From contig CAUYUJ010019115.1 in assembly GCA_963575745.1 (NCBI GenBank), positions 291,041 to 326,040 on the forward strand: DNA of 35,000 nucleotides, in the 5' to 3' direction. The notes under the pieces were generated by a model. The model saw nothing but the letters and a program-made list of their open reading frames with translations, did no database searches and was not told the origin of the DNA. A program made the position numbers and the translations under genes. Positions 9,490 through 18,184 of this stretch are shown piece by piece (position 1 is the stretch's first letter; each line of letters starts with the position of its first letter). Origin of the DNA: Prorocentrum cordatum (Eukaryota > Sar > Dinophyceae > Prorocentrales > Prorocentraceae).

Positions 9490-10279
9490 TCACGGCCGTG
9501 TGGAGTCGCAAAACCTGTCAATCGCCAGGCTCCAAGGCATCAGAGATTCAAACTCCTCTGCTAAATCTGCGACATGTGACCAGCGCAGTGAGACACCCGA
9601 GGACACCACGAGCGCCGACGACTGCGACAGTGGCCCTTTGGTCCTTCGTCTGGGTCTGTGTCGGCGTGGGACGATATCGGTTCCATCAAAGCGCAGCTTA
9701 ACGTAATGGAATCTGGGCGCGGGCCCCTTCCAAAAGGAGTCGTCGAAGCGCATGCCGCGCGCGGTGGCGCGGTTTGTTCCCCAGTAGACTTGGAAATAAT
9801 CCGTGGTTCCGAGTATTGCGGCCAGTGTGGGTACGGGTCGTCGTTTCGGTTGCTAAGACTGCTGCTGATTGTCTGCTCCCGCAAATGGTGAATTGTCTCG
9901 CGAACCAAGTGTGCTCGTAGCAAGCTAGATTGCACGTGCTCGAAGGGCGCGCCGCCACGGTTGGGGTCGGCCAGGCTATCCCACTTCGTGGCACCTCGGC
10001 CTCGCTGGAAAGTCTGAGAAATGAGCTCTCGGTGCTTCGCAAGCGGCTGGAGGATGTCGATGTCTTTCTCTCCAGCCTGCTCAACTCTGCCCGGCGGGGT
10101 GCCCGCCCTCCTGTTCGCAGCGACGGGGCGGGGCAATCGTCATCGGTGGTCTCATGCACGTCTGGGGTAGTGCAAGCGCCCTGGTTGCCTTTCGCGCCCT
10201 GGCTGTCGGAAGATTGATGGCTCGGGGGGACTGCTACCTCGCGCTGCCCGCGTCGGATCGCCCCCAGTGCGAAGCCCAT
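9490..10279 (-). CDS. N-terminal segment of the helicase gene (unknown domain)
   Basis: This is the most upstream part of the minus-strand trace. Protein-like stretches are seen in different frames: a segment around 9890-10080 with a helix-like run (FEHVQSSLLRAHLVRETIHH), a segment around 9650-9770 containing FDDSFWKGPAPRFHYVKLRF, and a segment continuing to 9490. No known domain was recognised. The true start is not certain; the frame is open up to about 10279 and no spliced-leader acceptor or promoter was identified upstream. The assignment to the same gene rests on shared strand, contiguity and similar composition. Confidence 0.4.
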
Positions 10280-10852
10280 TGATTACGGGCGATGTGAGGA
10301 CATCGTAACGGAGTCCGGCGATTTCGATTTACGGAACGTATTCCATTATACTTCCAGCAACCTCCCGCCCGAGCCTGACATTGACTGATCTGACGTGGTT
10401 CATCGACGCGTGGAACTATTGGCTTGGACTTGCCGCGGGGGCGTCTCCGAGCCAGCTCTTTCGTCTCGTGACCGCGCTCCCCTTCTTCTTCGTGTGCCCG
10501 CTCTCCGTGCGCTGTCCCTCCCTGGCCCCCCTCCTCCTGGGGAGTCTTGTGCAATGGGTTCCGCCTTCGTTCACTCCCAATCCGCGGGGGGCGGGCCTGG
10601 CAGAGTTGAAACAGACTTGCTGCGTGACGCCCTGCCTTCTCCCCCTCTCCCTCCACCTCCTCCTCCTCCTCCTTCTCCACCCCCTCCTTCCGTCGCCATT
10701 TCGGCTCGCGTGGGATGGGGGGGCGGGGCCCACCTGAGCGGGCAGCTCTCTTGCGAGCGATCCTTTGTTTTTGCCGCGCGCCCGCTCGCAATCATTCTCC
10801 GTTTCGCCGCGAGGATCTCCCTGTCGATCCCGCGGTGGGCCTGGGGCATCCA
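10280..10852. other. Spacer between helicase gene and LINE-1 copy
   Basis: No gene recognised. The first 100 bases have lower GC than the surroundings; the rest is C- and T-rich on the plus strand. Open frames on both strands reflect the simple composition. This spacer lies between the start of the minus-strand helicase gene and the start of the plus-strand LINE, so it would hold the promoters of both if they were active; no recognisable promoter element was seen. Confidence 0.4.
10632..10702. repeat. CCT-rich polypyrimidine tract
   Basis: Imperfect CCT/CTC repeats on the plus strand, a shorter relative of the long CTC tract at 15225-15632. Confidence 0.7.
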
Positions 10853-12090
10853 TGCCCCCATCAGTGCCGAAGCAGAAGGGGTCTCCGGGCCGCAGCCGTC
10901 GCCCTTCGGCCAGGGTGCACCCCCGATTCAGAACTGCGCGGGCAAGTGCTCCGAGAGTCGCGGGGCCCCACGGGCCCCCCGGGCTTCGACCCGTTGGCCA
11001 CTTCCGATCTGCGGCCAGGCGGGCAGCGCAGGGCCTGCGAGCGCATGGGCGAGCCGCTCGAGAGTGCCCTTGTCGCGCCCGATTCCGATGGCGACAGGGG
11101 CGGGGGCATGGGCGTTTCGCCGTCATTCCAGGATGCGAAGCCTGAGATCATCGACGCCAGCTGGGTTCTGGGACCTGCCGGTTTCGAGGGGTGGGTGCCG
11201 CCAGAGGAGGTTGGCTCGCTCTTCCCTGGCTCGCCCTCGATACCACCGCAGATAAATCGAGCATGGGCAAGGATGACGTCGACGCCGAGGTTTCTCCCGC
11301 TCGCGTTGCCACTGATGAGGAGGACGGACCAATGGCCGAGGGTGTCCCGATGCTGCCGCCCATGAATTTAGACATCCTAATCTACGCGACGCAGATGGAA
11401 GCCGACAGGGCGCAGGGGGGCCCCGCCACCAAGTCCGAGCTGAAGGCCTCCATCTCCCAGCGCGATGAAGCCATCGCCCAGCTGGGCCAGCGCGTGGATC
11501 GGCGAGCCCGCCGCGCCCATGAGGCCGTCGGCCGAGTCTTCGGCCTCAGTCGAGCAGCTCGCGGCCGAGTGGGGGGCCGAGCCCGGCGCCGATCTGGAGT
11601 TGCTCGCGCCGCCTTCCCCGCTGTCGCCGCCCGCAGCCAGTCCGCCTCCCTCCTCGGGCGTGTCTACAGCCGCGCCTTTCGACTGGGTGGTCCGCCTCGA
11701 TCGACTAGGTGCGATCCAGACCTCTGCGCAGTCTGGGCCGGAGGTTCCCCCGCAGAAATGCTCGCCTTTGCCCTGCGCCGCCGCGCCTGGGCCGCCGCTG
11801 CGGAGGCGCCGCGTGGCGCGGGGCTTCGCGGAGGCTAAATGCCGTGACCTGAACCAGAGGTGCTCGATCAGGGTTCTGCTGTTCCCTCCACGTGAAGACT
11901 TTCCTCGACGGGGTTCGCGCCGAGGGGCCCGCAGCGATGGCAGGGCCGTCGTCCCAAACGATGTCCTAGCCAGCGAGTTTGCGCGACTGTTCCCGCCTCG
12001 TGCGTGACCCAGCCAGAAGCTAGTCTTGGGAATCGGCAGTGCCCATTCCAATCTGTGCCCCGCCCAGGCCCTCGACCTCGACCCTGGCGG
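10853..12090 (+). CDS. LINE copy 1: ORF1-like N-terminal region
   Basis: A start at 10853 gives MPPSVPKQKGSPGRSRRPS, a basic N-terminus. Around 11100-11230 another frame reads MGVSPSFQDAKPEIIDASWV. Around 11270-11490 the frame contains SELKASISQRDEAIAQLGQR, a short amphipathic coiled-coil-like stretch of the kind found before the endonuclease in LINE proteins. From about 11510 the better frame carries PSAESSASVEQLAAEWGAEP followed by a Pro/Ser-rich linker. Frame changes are needed several times. An RNA-binding or chaperone role is only inferred from position. Confidence 0.4.
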
Positions 12091-12827
12091 CCATGTCCTC
12101 GGGCCCCCGAGAAAGAGAGGCGCAATTCTTGGGGCGATTCCCCGTCCGTGTTGCCGTCGCCCCCTCGGACCCCCCTGGGACTTCGCGTCTTCTGTCGCGG
12201 ACCCCCCAGCGCCCGTGGTTTGCCGAGGAGGTGGATGAGCTACTCGAGGAGATGTGCCCTCTATCTACGGACCTCGAGCATGCCTTTTCAGGCAGCTGGG
12301 GGCGTCTGTCGCGGGCCGGCGCTGCTTGCGCGGCGCGAGCTTGCCCTCCGCCCTGCCCAGTGCACCGATGAGCGCGTCGCCTGGGCGCTCTTATCAATGC
12401 GGGCTGATGCTGGTGGCCGCGCTGAGCTTGTCGCGCGGTCAGTTTGATGTCGCCCCCGGCTCGATCAGGTCGCCTGGGCCGACGGGGTCGCTTTGGCGCG
12501 CGAGCGTCATTTCCGCGGGCGCCTTCGAAGTCTTTCGCGGGCCGCGGGCGCCAGCGAGACGTTGAAGGCTCGCGCGCCCCCCCGCGAGGCAATATCCAGA
12601 ACGCGAGTTTTGTTTCTCGGGCGTTGTGGATCCAGCGGGGCAGCAGCTGCGTTGCCCTGGCGATGTAGGCAGAGCTCTCGCGCAGAATTGGGGCGGAATC
12701 CGCGAGAGCTTTTCCAGGCCGACCGCGCGCGGGACCTGCTCGGGCCCCGCGTGCGTGACCGTCCGCCTGGGATATTGGGCTCTCGAGTTTCAGAGTTCCG
12801 AGCATCGTCGCCGGGCATCGCGATGGC
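12091..12827 (+). CDS. LINE copy 1: endonuclease tail and linker
   Basis: Around 12140-12260 the frame reads GRFPVRVAVAPSDPPG and then QRPWFAEEVDELLEEMCPL. This resembles the end of an apurinic-type endonuclease domain, where SDHCPV is followed by a linker rich in Pro and Arg with tryptophan, but the SDH itself is degraded to GRF. The core of the endonuclease is not convincingly visible upstream. The remainder up to 12827 is Arg- and Ala-rich and probably corresponds to the linker before the reverse transcriptase; its frame is uncertain. Confidence 0.4.
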
Positions 12828-13250
12828 GCGCCAGGGCCTGGTGCTATTTCCTACTCTTGCTGGTTTCGCGAAGATCCCCAGCTCCGGGAACTTGTCTATC
12901 GAGTTGATTGTGCGGTTATCAACGGTCTGCTCCCTGGAGATGATTTCGATTGCGGTGTGCCGGGTTTCCTGGCCATAGGGGGACAGACCTCCGACGCGAT
13001 TGGCGTCGGCTTGTTCCGCGCGGCTGAATGTGTCGGGGCGATCATCCTCAGCGGCGCCTGCAATGAGATCGCCCCCGCGGCCGTCAATGCGCCCGCGGGC
13101 TTGCCGCGCCAGCAAACGCGCGCCGATTTCCAGACAGGGCCTGCGCAAAAAGGGGGGGGGATGGCCGGCCATGTTATTGACATCGAAGCCGACGCTATGA
13201 CCTGGTACTACCATCGCCTGTTCAAGGATGCAGGATTTGCGGTTCTCGAC
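12828..13250 (+). CDS. LINE copy 1: reverse transcriptase, fingers to start of motif A
   Basis: One open frame carries APGPGAISYSCWF, the counterpart of the GPDGIPYxxW motif at the start of LINE reverse transcriptases, with the aspartate replaced by glycine. It continues through LVYRVDCAVINGLLPGDDFD, then IILSGACNEIAPAAVNAP (matching the conserved S-N-x-x-N-K-I-I-A-A-A-x-N-x-P stretch), and HVIDIEADAMTWYYHRLFKD. It ends with AVLD at 13239-13250, where D is the first catalytic aspartate of motif A. The domain resumes in the same codon phase at 13579 after the inserted element. The enzyme would copy the element RNA into DNA at a nicked target. Confidence 0.75.
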
Positions 13251-13583
13251 GTGAATCGGCGGGCGCGCCCCACTGCTCGCAAAGTGCCTCCTCGCAAACG
13301 TCGGAGCAAACACATGTGTTCCTCCTGGTCATGCATCGTAAATCCCCCGCGGCGGACCCAGGCCATTTACGAGCATAAGGAGGGAAAAACCACGCACAGA
13401 CACAAGTGATCGTCGATTCCCAAGAGAATATAGGAAAATATATGGGAAATGGGGGGGAGACAGAACCCCAGAAAATATGGGAAACTACGGGGAATTCGGC
13501 TATGCGTGTAGATCTATTTGTGTGTCCCAGGGCCTCTTCAGAGCAGCTGCTCTGCGAGTGGTGGGGCGCGCTTGCCCAGTGAA
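13251..13583. mobile_element. MITE-like element inserted in LINE RT motif A
   Basis: The element proper spans 13256-13578 (323 bp). It is flanked by a short direct repeat, GTGAA at 13251-13255 and 13579-13583 (GTGAAT in both if six bases are counted). Its ends are inverted repeats of about 29 bp (13256-13284 and 13550-13578), identical at about 23 positions, with the shared core GCGCGCCCCAC and mostly transition differences. The interior is AT-richer than its surroundings, contains several GGGAAA-like repeats (13430-13500) and has no coding potential. Removing the element with one direct-repeat copy joins the RT motif A codons in phase (LD | VNAAFP). An introner-type element is an alternative name; no splice sites were assigned. 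Confidence 0.8.
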
Positions 13584-13869
13584 TGCGGCCTTCCCCGGCC
13601 TCTTCCACGGCGTGATCTCCCGGGCCCTCCTCGCCGCGAATGCGCCCGACCACGTCGGGCTCGCTGTCCAGGCCCCGCGCGCGCGGAGGCCTCAGGGCGA
13701 GCCGCTTCTGGCGAGGGGGGTCATCGAGCAGGGGTGTCCGCTTTCTGGATCGATCTTCGCCCTCGCCGTCGACCTGATCCGCGGGGCGTTGCAGCGAGAT
13801 TCCCAGGGTCTTAGGGCTCGTCGGAGCATTTGCCGACGATGTCGGAGTGGTCTCTGTCGATGGTCTTAG
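13579..13869 (+). CDS. LINE copy 1: reverse transcriptase palm (motifs A to C)
   Basis: Reading resumes with VNAAFPGLFHGVISRALLAA, the second half of motif A and the following helix. It continues to RGVIEQGCPLSGSIFALAVD (about 13715-13770), the motif B region with the QGCPLSG signature. A frame change between about 13770 and 13825 is then needed to read GAFADDVGVVSVDG, in which FADD (13829-13840) is motif C with both catalytic aspartates intact. The insertion upstream and the frame change would both block translation of an active enzyme. Confidence 0.75.
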   Translation: MNAAFPGLFHGVISRALLAANAPDHVGLAVQAPRARRPQGEPLLARGVIEQGCPLSGSIFALAVDLIRGALQRDSQGLRARRSICRRCRSGLCRWS

Positions 13870-14390
13870 AGGTATGGGTCATTGCTCTAGGGGCTGCAGG
13901 GCTTCTGCCCTATCATCTTAAGAAGGCGATCGCGGTTTCGTGCCAGCCGTTCCTGGGCGAGTTTAAAAGCAAGCTTAGAGAGCTCGGCGTCCGCGCGGAG
14001 AACATGGTCCTCGGTGCCGCTGCCAGATGTTTTGGGCTGATTATAGGGCGGGTTGCCGGTCGATCTATTGAGTTGGGGGTTCTGGCGAGGCAGATGGGAG
14101 GGAGGGCCAGATTCGCAATTTTTTCGATTAGAGAGATCTTGAAAACCGCACTTTGAAGAATGGGCTCAACAAAAGCATTGCTCGGCTCAACGTTTGCGGG
14201 TTTTGGTGCTTCACCTTCGTGGGCCAGGCTGTTTTGCTTCCAAGTTCGCTGAACCGGGCTGAGCGAGGCTGGGCAGGCACTCGCGGACGCGCCCAGAAAT
14301 GCCACCCGCGCGCCCATGTCCCAGGATCTCATATATGTGGGAGAGTCCATCCAAATCAGGGACCTCGAGGTGTATGGGCCGAACTACTAT
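13870..14390 (+). CDS. LINE copy 1: RT thumb and connection
   Basis: From about 13915 the frame reads LKKAIAVSCQPFLGEFKSKL and then VRAENMVLGAAARCFGLIIG. This corresponds to the region after FADD in LINE proteins, where a conserved lysine-rich turn is followed by a K-Y-L-G-x-x-x-G-like motif. After another frame change, 14170-14290 reads SIARLNVCGFWCFTFVGQAV and then LLPSSLNRAERG, matching the segment where the thumb ends with a hydrophobic helix and a PPPSxxxxE-like motif. Stop codons at about 14154 in one frame are bridged only by changing frame. Confidence 0.6.
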
Positions 14391-14990
14391 GTTCCGCCTA
14401 GTCTATTATTCGGCTTGTTACACTCGGCAGCAACGTGAGATCGAGCTCTCCGCAGAAGATATGGACTGCGCGCACTTATGGCGGAGGCGCCCCATCGCTC
14501 GAGCGTTTGCGATATTGGCCGTCATGGGCAAATGCGATCGCTTCGCCTCCCTGCCCAGGTTGGCCTCCTTCACGCAGCCCTTGCAGAGAACATTTGATCG
14601 GTGGTTCTGAGAGGCTCGGGGTGCACTGTGTCCACGCGAATTAAGCATTTCACGGGAATCCCCCCGACATGCAGCCAGGTAGATACTTGTTTGATGTTCC
14701 TCAGGAGACTCGCCCATCATGCCCCGACTTTAATATTGTTTCTTTGCTCCGTCTCGCGTGTAATAGTTGGTGCGCGTCTACGCCTTTTCGGGGGCCCGCG
14801 CAACGATGCAGGTGGAACATGTCCGCTATCGAAGGGGATTCCGTGCTACATTATGTGACGTGCCCTGTCTTCGAAAGTCTTCCCTGTGTGCTTCCTGAGC
14901 TTTCTGAGGCTTTCCCGCAGGTCCGTGCATGTAAGCGCATCCGTGTCTTCCCCTTCGAGCCCATTCCCGTGCCCGCTGTTCGGTCTGGGT
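14391..14990 (+). CDS. LINE copy 1: C-terminal Cys/His region
   Basis: Pieces in different frames belong to the C-terminus: IRDLEVYGPNYYVPPSLLFG at about 14350-14410, then LACNSWCASTPFRG followed by CRWN, and a GDSVLHYVTCPVF segment at about 14740-14875. Cysteine, cysteine, histidine and cysteine in this order resemble the zinc-binding tail of LINE reverse transcriptases (zf-RVT type), which ends in H-x3-C-P. The reading frame stays open far beyond into the CTC tract, but that extension is repeat-encoded proline and not part of the protein. Confidence 0.55.
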
Positions 14991-15224
14991 CTCTTGTTCA
15001 CGACCTTGCTTGTTTTCTTTGCTGTGCCGCCCGGGAGCGGCCCCGCTTTCCAGCCGGGTTCAACACATTCTCAGCGGAGCCCGCGTGCGGTGGGCGGCGC
15101 GGCGAGGGCCCGTCTCTCACCGGCCTGCTGCGGGCAGCCGCTGCCGTCCCCGCGCCCGCGCCACAGCCGCGTGAATTTGATTATGTCGTTTTGCCGTCGT
15201 CCGTCGTCCCTGGGCTCACTCGGT

Positions 15225-15632
15225 CTCCTCCTCCTCCTCCTCCTCCTCCTCCTCCTCATCCTCCTCCTCCTCCTGCTCCTCCACCTTCTTCGCTTCTTCC
15301 TCCTCCTCCTCCTCCTTCGCTTTCTTTTCCTCCTCTTCCTCCTCCTCTTCCTCCTCTTCCTTCTCGTCCTCCTCCTCCCCGTCCTTCTCCTCCTCCTCCT
15401 CCTCCTCCTCCTCCCCGTCCTCCTCCTCCTCCTCCCCGCCCCCCTCCTCCTCCTCCTCCTCCTCCTCCTCCTCCTCCTCCTCCTCCTCCTCCTCCTCCTC
15501 CTGTTCCTGTTCCTCCTCCTCTTCCTCCTCCTCCTTCTCCTCCTGCTGCTCCCCGTTTCCCCCTCCTCGTCATCCTCTTCTTCCTCGTCGTCGTCCTCCT
15601 CCTCTTCCTCCTCCCCTCTTCCTCCTTCTCGT
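15225..15632. repeat. CTC/TCC trinucleotide tract
   Basis: About 400 bases of imperfect CTC repeats on the plus strand with occasional CTT, CTG and CCC interruptions. Depending on frame it encodes polyproline, polyleucine or polyserine, which produces long false reading frames. The minus strand is a purine tract with the potential for triplex formation. Confidence 0.95.
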
Positions 15633-16034
15633 TATTCTGCTCCTTTTCTTGCAGGTGCCTCCATATCCCTGTGTCCAGTGCCTCTTTTCTCCTCGTTCTG
15701 CTCGCCCCGGTGGCGCACTAATCAGCTACAGCGCCTGGGCCCTCTCTCCCGCGCTGCCGGGGCTGTTGCGTGCGAGGAGGATTTCTGCATCAACGTGTCC
15801 CTCCCCGCCCGGCGCGGCTTCGGACGGCTTCAGAGCGGTTCTGCAAGGCTCGAGGGAGTGCGAGGACGGCCTCGGAGCGCCCCCAGGGAGCCCCAATAGA
15901 GCACCACTGGTCCCCGAGGCAGGCCAAGAAATCCCGAAGACGGCCCAGGAGGACCGCCAAGGAGTGTTCCAAGAGGCACAAGTCATCTCATTCCCTTCGG
16001 AAAACGTGCATTTTTGGTTTTTCGCCCGCGACGG
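15633..16034. other. Spacer between CTC tract and first array
   Basis: No gene recognised. A short stretch at about 15713-15750 vaguely resembles the start of the PPR relics elsewhere in the window (AGCTACAGCGC), but the similarity stops quickly. The rest merges into the CCCAAGACGG-type array. Confidence 0.3.
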
Positions 16035-16340
16035 CCATACAGGCTCCCAGGATCGCCCCAATTTGTCCCCATGAGGGCCCCAAGACGGCCCCAGGACGGT
16101 CCCAGAGGCGCCCAAGGCGGCCCAAGGTGGTGTACCCAAACGGCCCAAAACGGTCCCAAGGCGGCCCTGGAGGCGCCCGAGCTGGCCCCAAACGGCCCTA
16201 AGACTGCCCAAGAGGCCCCCAAAACGGCCCAAGAGGCCCCCACAAGGCCGAAAAGAAACTCCCAAAGGCCCCCAAAACGGCTCCCCAAAGGCCTTCAGTG
16301 GCTTCGACATTGCCTCCAAGAGAGGGGGGCGGACGAAAGG
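16035..16340. repeat. Degenerate CCCAAGACGG-type array 1 with core motif
   Basis: The unit is roughly 11-15 bases, variants of GGCCCAAGACGG and CCCAAAACGG, repeated imperfectly. On the minus strand it reads as repeated LGPSWAVLG-like peptides, which are repeat artefacts. It ends in a conserved core with GAGGGGGGC at 16322-16330 and GACGA just after; the same core recurs near 24590 and 26415. Confidence 0.8.
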
Positions 16341-16565
16341 CGAAAGGAATACCGCAGGCCCCGAACGGCCGTTTTGGACGCGCCGAAGACCTTCCACTGC
16401 CATGTTTGTTTTCTGGGGGTCGTCGTCGTAGTATCCACAGTTCACGATCCAGCCTTGGCCTTAACACGGCCTCAAGGTGACTCAAGATCATCCTGGTGCG
16501 TCTCGCAATGTCTCCACTATTTCAACTGCAGTAGCGCGAACCACGAAACAGGTAACACCAGCGGC

Positions 16566-16720
16566 AGCGCACAGCAACAGCAAGCATCAGCAGCAGCAGG
16601 CGCAGCAACAGCAGCAGCAGGTATCGGCCCACGGCCCGCGCCAAGCAGACGCGGCCACTCTGCAGCCACAAGCAACAACGACCTGCAGCAGCGGCAAGCA
16701 TTACCAACACCGCGCAAACA
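16566..16720. repeat. CAG/CAA-rich microsatellite-like region
   Basis: Imperfect CAG and CAA trinucleotides on the plus strand, encoding glutamine, serine or alanine runs depending on frame. No protein context was recognised, so it is treated as a simple repeat. Confidence 0.75.
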
Positions 16721-16831
16721 AAGTGCAGCAAGTAGCAACATGCATTAGCAAGGTCGGAATGCGCGGGGCGAGCCCCATGTTGTAATCTCAGCCTTTCGGC
16801 AGCATGTGCGCAATCACGTGCCAGCTCGTGC

Positions 16832-16955
16832 AGATGTCGCTGGCGGAGTTCACGGGCCAGCCCTATGTTATTTACACTGCAGGCTTGCGTGCGTGTGGAA
16901 AATGCTTGGGGGTTAAAGGGTTGGAGTCCAGAGCCCTCGGTGAGGCGCCGACGAG
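16832..16955 (+). pseudogene. Decayed PPR-repeat fragment (relic A)
   Basis: This stretch aligns with the PPR fragment at 26571-26730. Both share AGATGTCG, CGGAGT, CACGGG and CAGCCCTA in order, followed by a similar segment that reads YTAGLRACGKC here and YSAGISACEKGKQW in the better-kept copy. The second half of the repeat is degraded. Single SACEKG-type PPR repeats are typical of dinoflagellate organelle RNA-binding proteins, in which each 35-residue repeat is a helical hairpin that contacts one RNA base. Here only part of one repeat remains, so no product is expected. Confidence 0.55.
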
Positions 16956-17330
16956 ATTCAACGCGAACGTACCGTATTAATTCATGCCCCGGGCCTCCAA
17001 GCTGGTCGAAGACGCCTCTGAGACAGCCAGCGAGCGCTCCAAGACGCCCAGGATCGCTTGAAGACCGTCCAAAAAACGCCACGAATACCTTCAGGAAACA
17101 CCAATCATGGCCCAGGAATGCTCAGACAACCGGTTTGGATTTTATTTGAGGTTTTCAATATTTGGGAGGTTTTCAAACAATCGCGCAAACGCAGCCCAAG
17201 ACAGCTCCAGGATCCACCTGAGAATCCCCATGACTGCCCAGATGGCCCAGACGAGAGCCTCAACGCGGGCCGAGAGATCTCCACGACAGCTGGGAGAGAC
17301 CTCTTGCGGGGTGGCCTCATGAGCCCTCGG
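16956..17330. other. Decayed array remnants, no gene
   Basis: Contains scattered CCAAGACG-like and CTCCAGGATC-like units, probably the decayed end of array 1, and a short AT-rich patch near 17130-17190. No coding signal was seen. Confidence 0.4.
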
Positions 17331-17685
17331 GAGGAGGAGGAGGAGGAGGAGGAGGAGGAGGATGAGGAGGAGGAGGAGGAGGAGGAGGAGGAGGAAGCGA
17401 AGGAGGAAGCGAAGGAGGCGGAAGATGAGAAGGAGGCTGAGGCTGAGGAGGGAGGGAGGAGGAGGAGGGAGGAGAAGAGGAGGGGGAGGGAGGAGGGAGG
17501 AGGGAGGAGGAGGAGAGGAGGGAGGGAGGGAGGGAGGGAGGGAGGGAGGAGGAGGGAGAGGAGGGAGGGGAGGAGGGAGGGAGGGAGGGAGGGAGGGAGG
17601 GAGGAGGGAGAGGAGGAGGAGAAGGAGGGGAGGAGGGAGGGAGGAGGAGAGGAGGAGGAGGAGGAGGAGGAGGAGGCTCCTGTAC
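17331..17685. repeat. GAG/GGA trinucleotide tract
   Basis: About 350 bases of GAG repeats, turning into GGGA repeats in the second half (17515-17620). It encodes polyglutamate or Arg/Gly-rich artefacts. Its first part includes GAGGATGAGGAGG and GGAAGCGAAGGAGG, which resemble, in reverse complement, parts of the CTC tract at 15225-15632. Confidence 0.95.
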
Positions 17686-18184
17686 TCTCCGCCTCAGGGC
17701 CCCGGGCGGATCGGGCTCGCCTGGGCCTGATGGCCCTGAGCCCTCAGGCCGCCTCCGACAAACCTCCTCTCTCTTCTCAAGCTGCCTCGAAACTCCTCCT
17801 CCTCTTCGCCACTTTATCTCCTGATGGTGACGAGGAGGACGAGCACCCCTTTTTGGCACCAAGGCGCCTGCGGTCCACTCCGCAGGCACGAGCTCTGCGG
17901 CGGCGGCCCCGCCGCCGCTGGACCCCCCTCGTGCTCTCCTGGCGGCCCAGCGCCGCCCCCTCTGGTGCGTCTGCACCGGCTCTTCTCTCGGCGCGCCGCG
18001 GGGCCCACCTCGAGGGCCCCCGCACGCATTGGCGGGGGGACCTGGCCCCGCACAGCCCAGCACTCCTAGCTATGCTTGGCGCCGCACTGCCAGCCTCGAA
18101 GCTCCCCTGCGCTCTCAGCACTGGCCTGTTCGGCCCTGCTGCCCACGCGCTCTGAGCCTCCGGCCAACGCGACTGCACAACTCC
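17686..18184. other. 3' flank of the DIRS-like element
   Basis: No gene recognised. The sequence is Arg/Ala/Pro-rich in all frames with no motif. It directly follows the stop codon of the minus-strand recombinase, so it may include the 3' non-coding end and terminal repeat of the DIRS-like element. I could not identify the terminal repeats. Confidence 0.35.

Larger units (their letters stand above)
1649..10279 (-). pseudogene. Giant Upf1-like SF1 helicase gene, intronless and frame-broken
   Basis: A single protein trace can be followed on the minus strand for about 8.6 kb (roughly 2,900 residues) by moving between the three frames. The middle third carries the ordered motifs of a superfamily 1, Upf1-like helicase: Walker A at 7662-7688, DEAG near 7261-7280, GDPKQLPP near 7161-7200, LCYR near 7050, TIDS near 6385 and a VNVVIIRA motif VI near 6265-6300. 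These enzymes couple ATP hydrolysis to 5'-to-3' RNA or DNA unwinding. The flanking regions match no domain I know, but include a cysteine-rich patch (4240-4956) and repeated RWNPW motifs (about 2240-2400). There is no obvious intron in 8.6 kb. The frame changes often fall on G runs of the plus strand, so either this is a decaying gene or the assembly carries homopolymer errors. Origin (host gene, virus-like or mobile) is open. Confidence 0.6.
10853..15100 (+). mobile_element. Degraded LINE (non-LTR retrotransposon), copy 1
   Basis: Parts of a full LINE can be followed in order on the plus strand: an ORF1-like coiled-coil region, the end of an endonuclease domain, the reverse transcriptase with motifs A, B and C (FADD at 13829-13840), the thumb/connection region, and a C-terminal Cys/His segment. 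The protein pieces lie in different frames, so several small indels have accumulated and the copy is dead unless these are sequence errors. A MITE-like element interrupts motif A. The 5' boundary is approximate and the 3' side runs into the CTC tract. No poly(A) tail or target-site duplication was identified for the LINE itself. Confidence 0.75.

Noticed and set aside
13251-13578. The interruption of motif A as an ordinary spliceosomal intron
   Set aside because: Direct repeats and inverted ends indicate a transposed element, and a LINE copied through RNA would be expected to lose an intron; an introner remains possible.
14669-15721. Long plus-strand frames with polyproline or polyleucine
   Set aside because: Beyond about 14990 they are encoded by the CTC tract; they reflect the repeat, not a protein.
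15713-15750. A third PPR relic
   Set aside because: Only about 25 bases resemble the start of relic B and the similarity ends before the SACEKG motif.
17058-18155. 365-codon plus-strand frame with polyglutamate
   Set aside because: Driven by the GAG tract; the flanks have no conserved motif.
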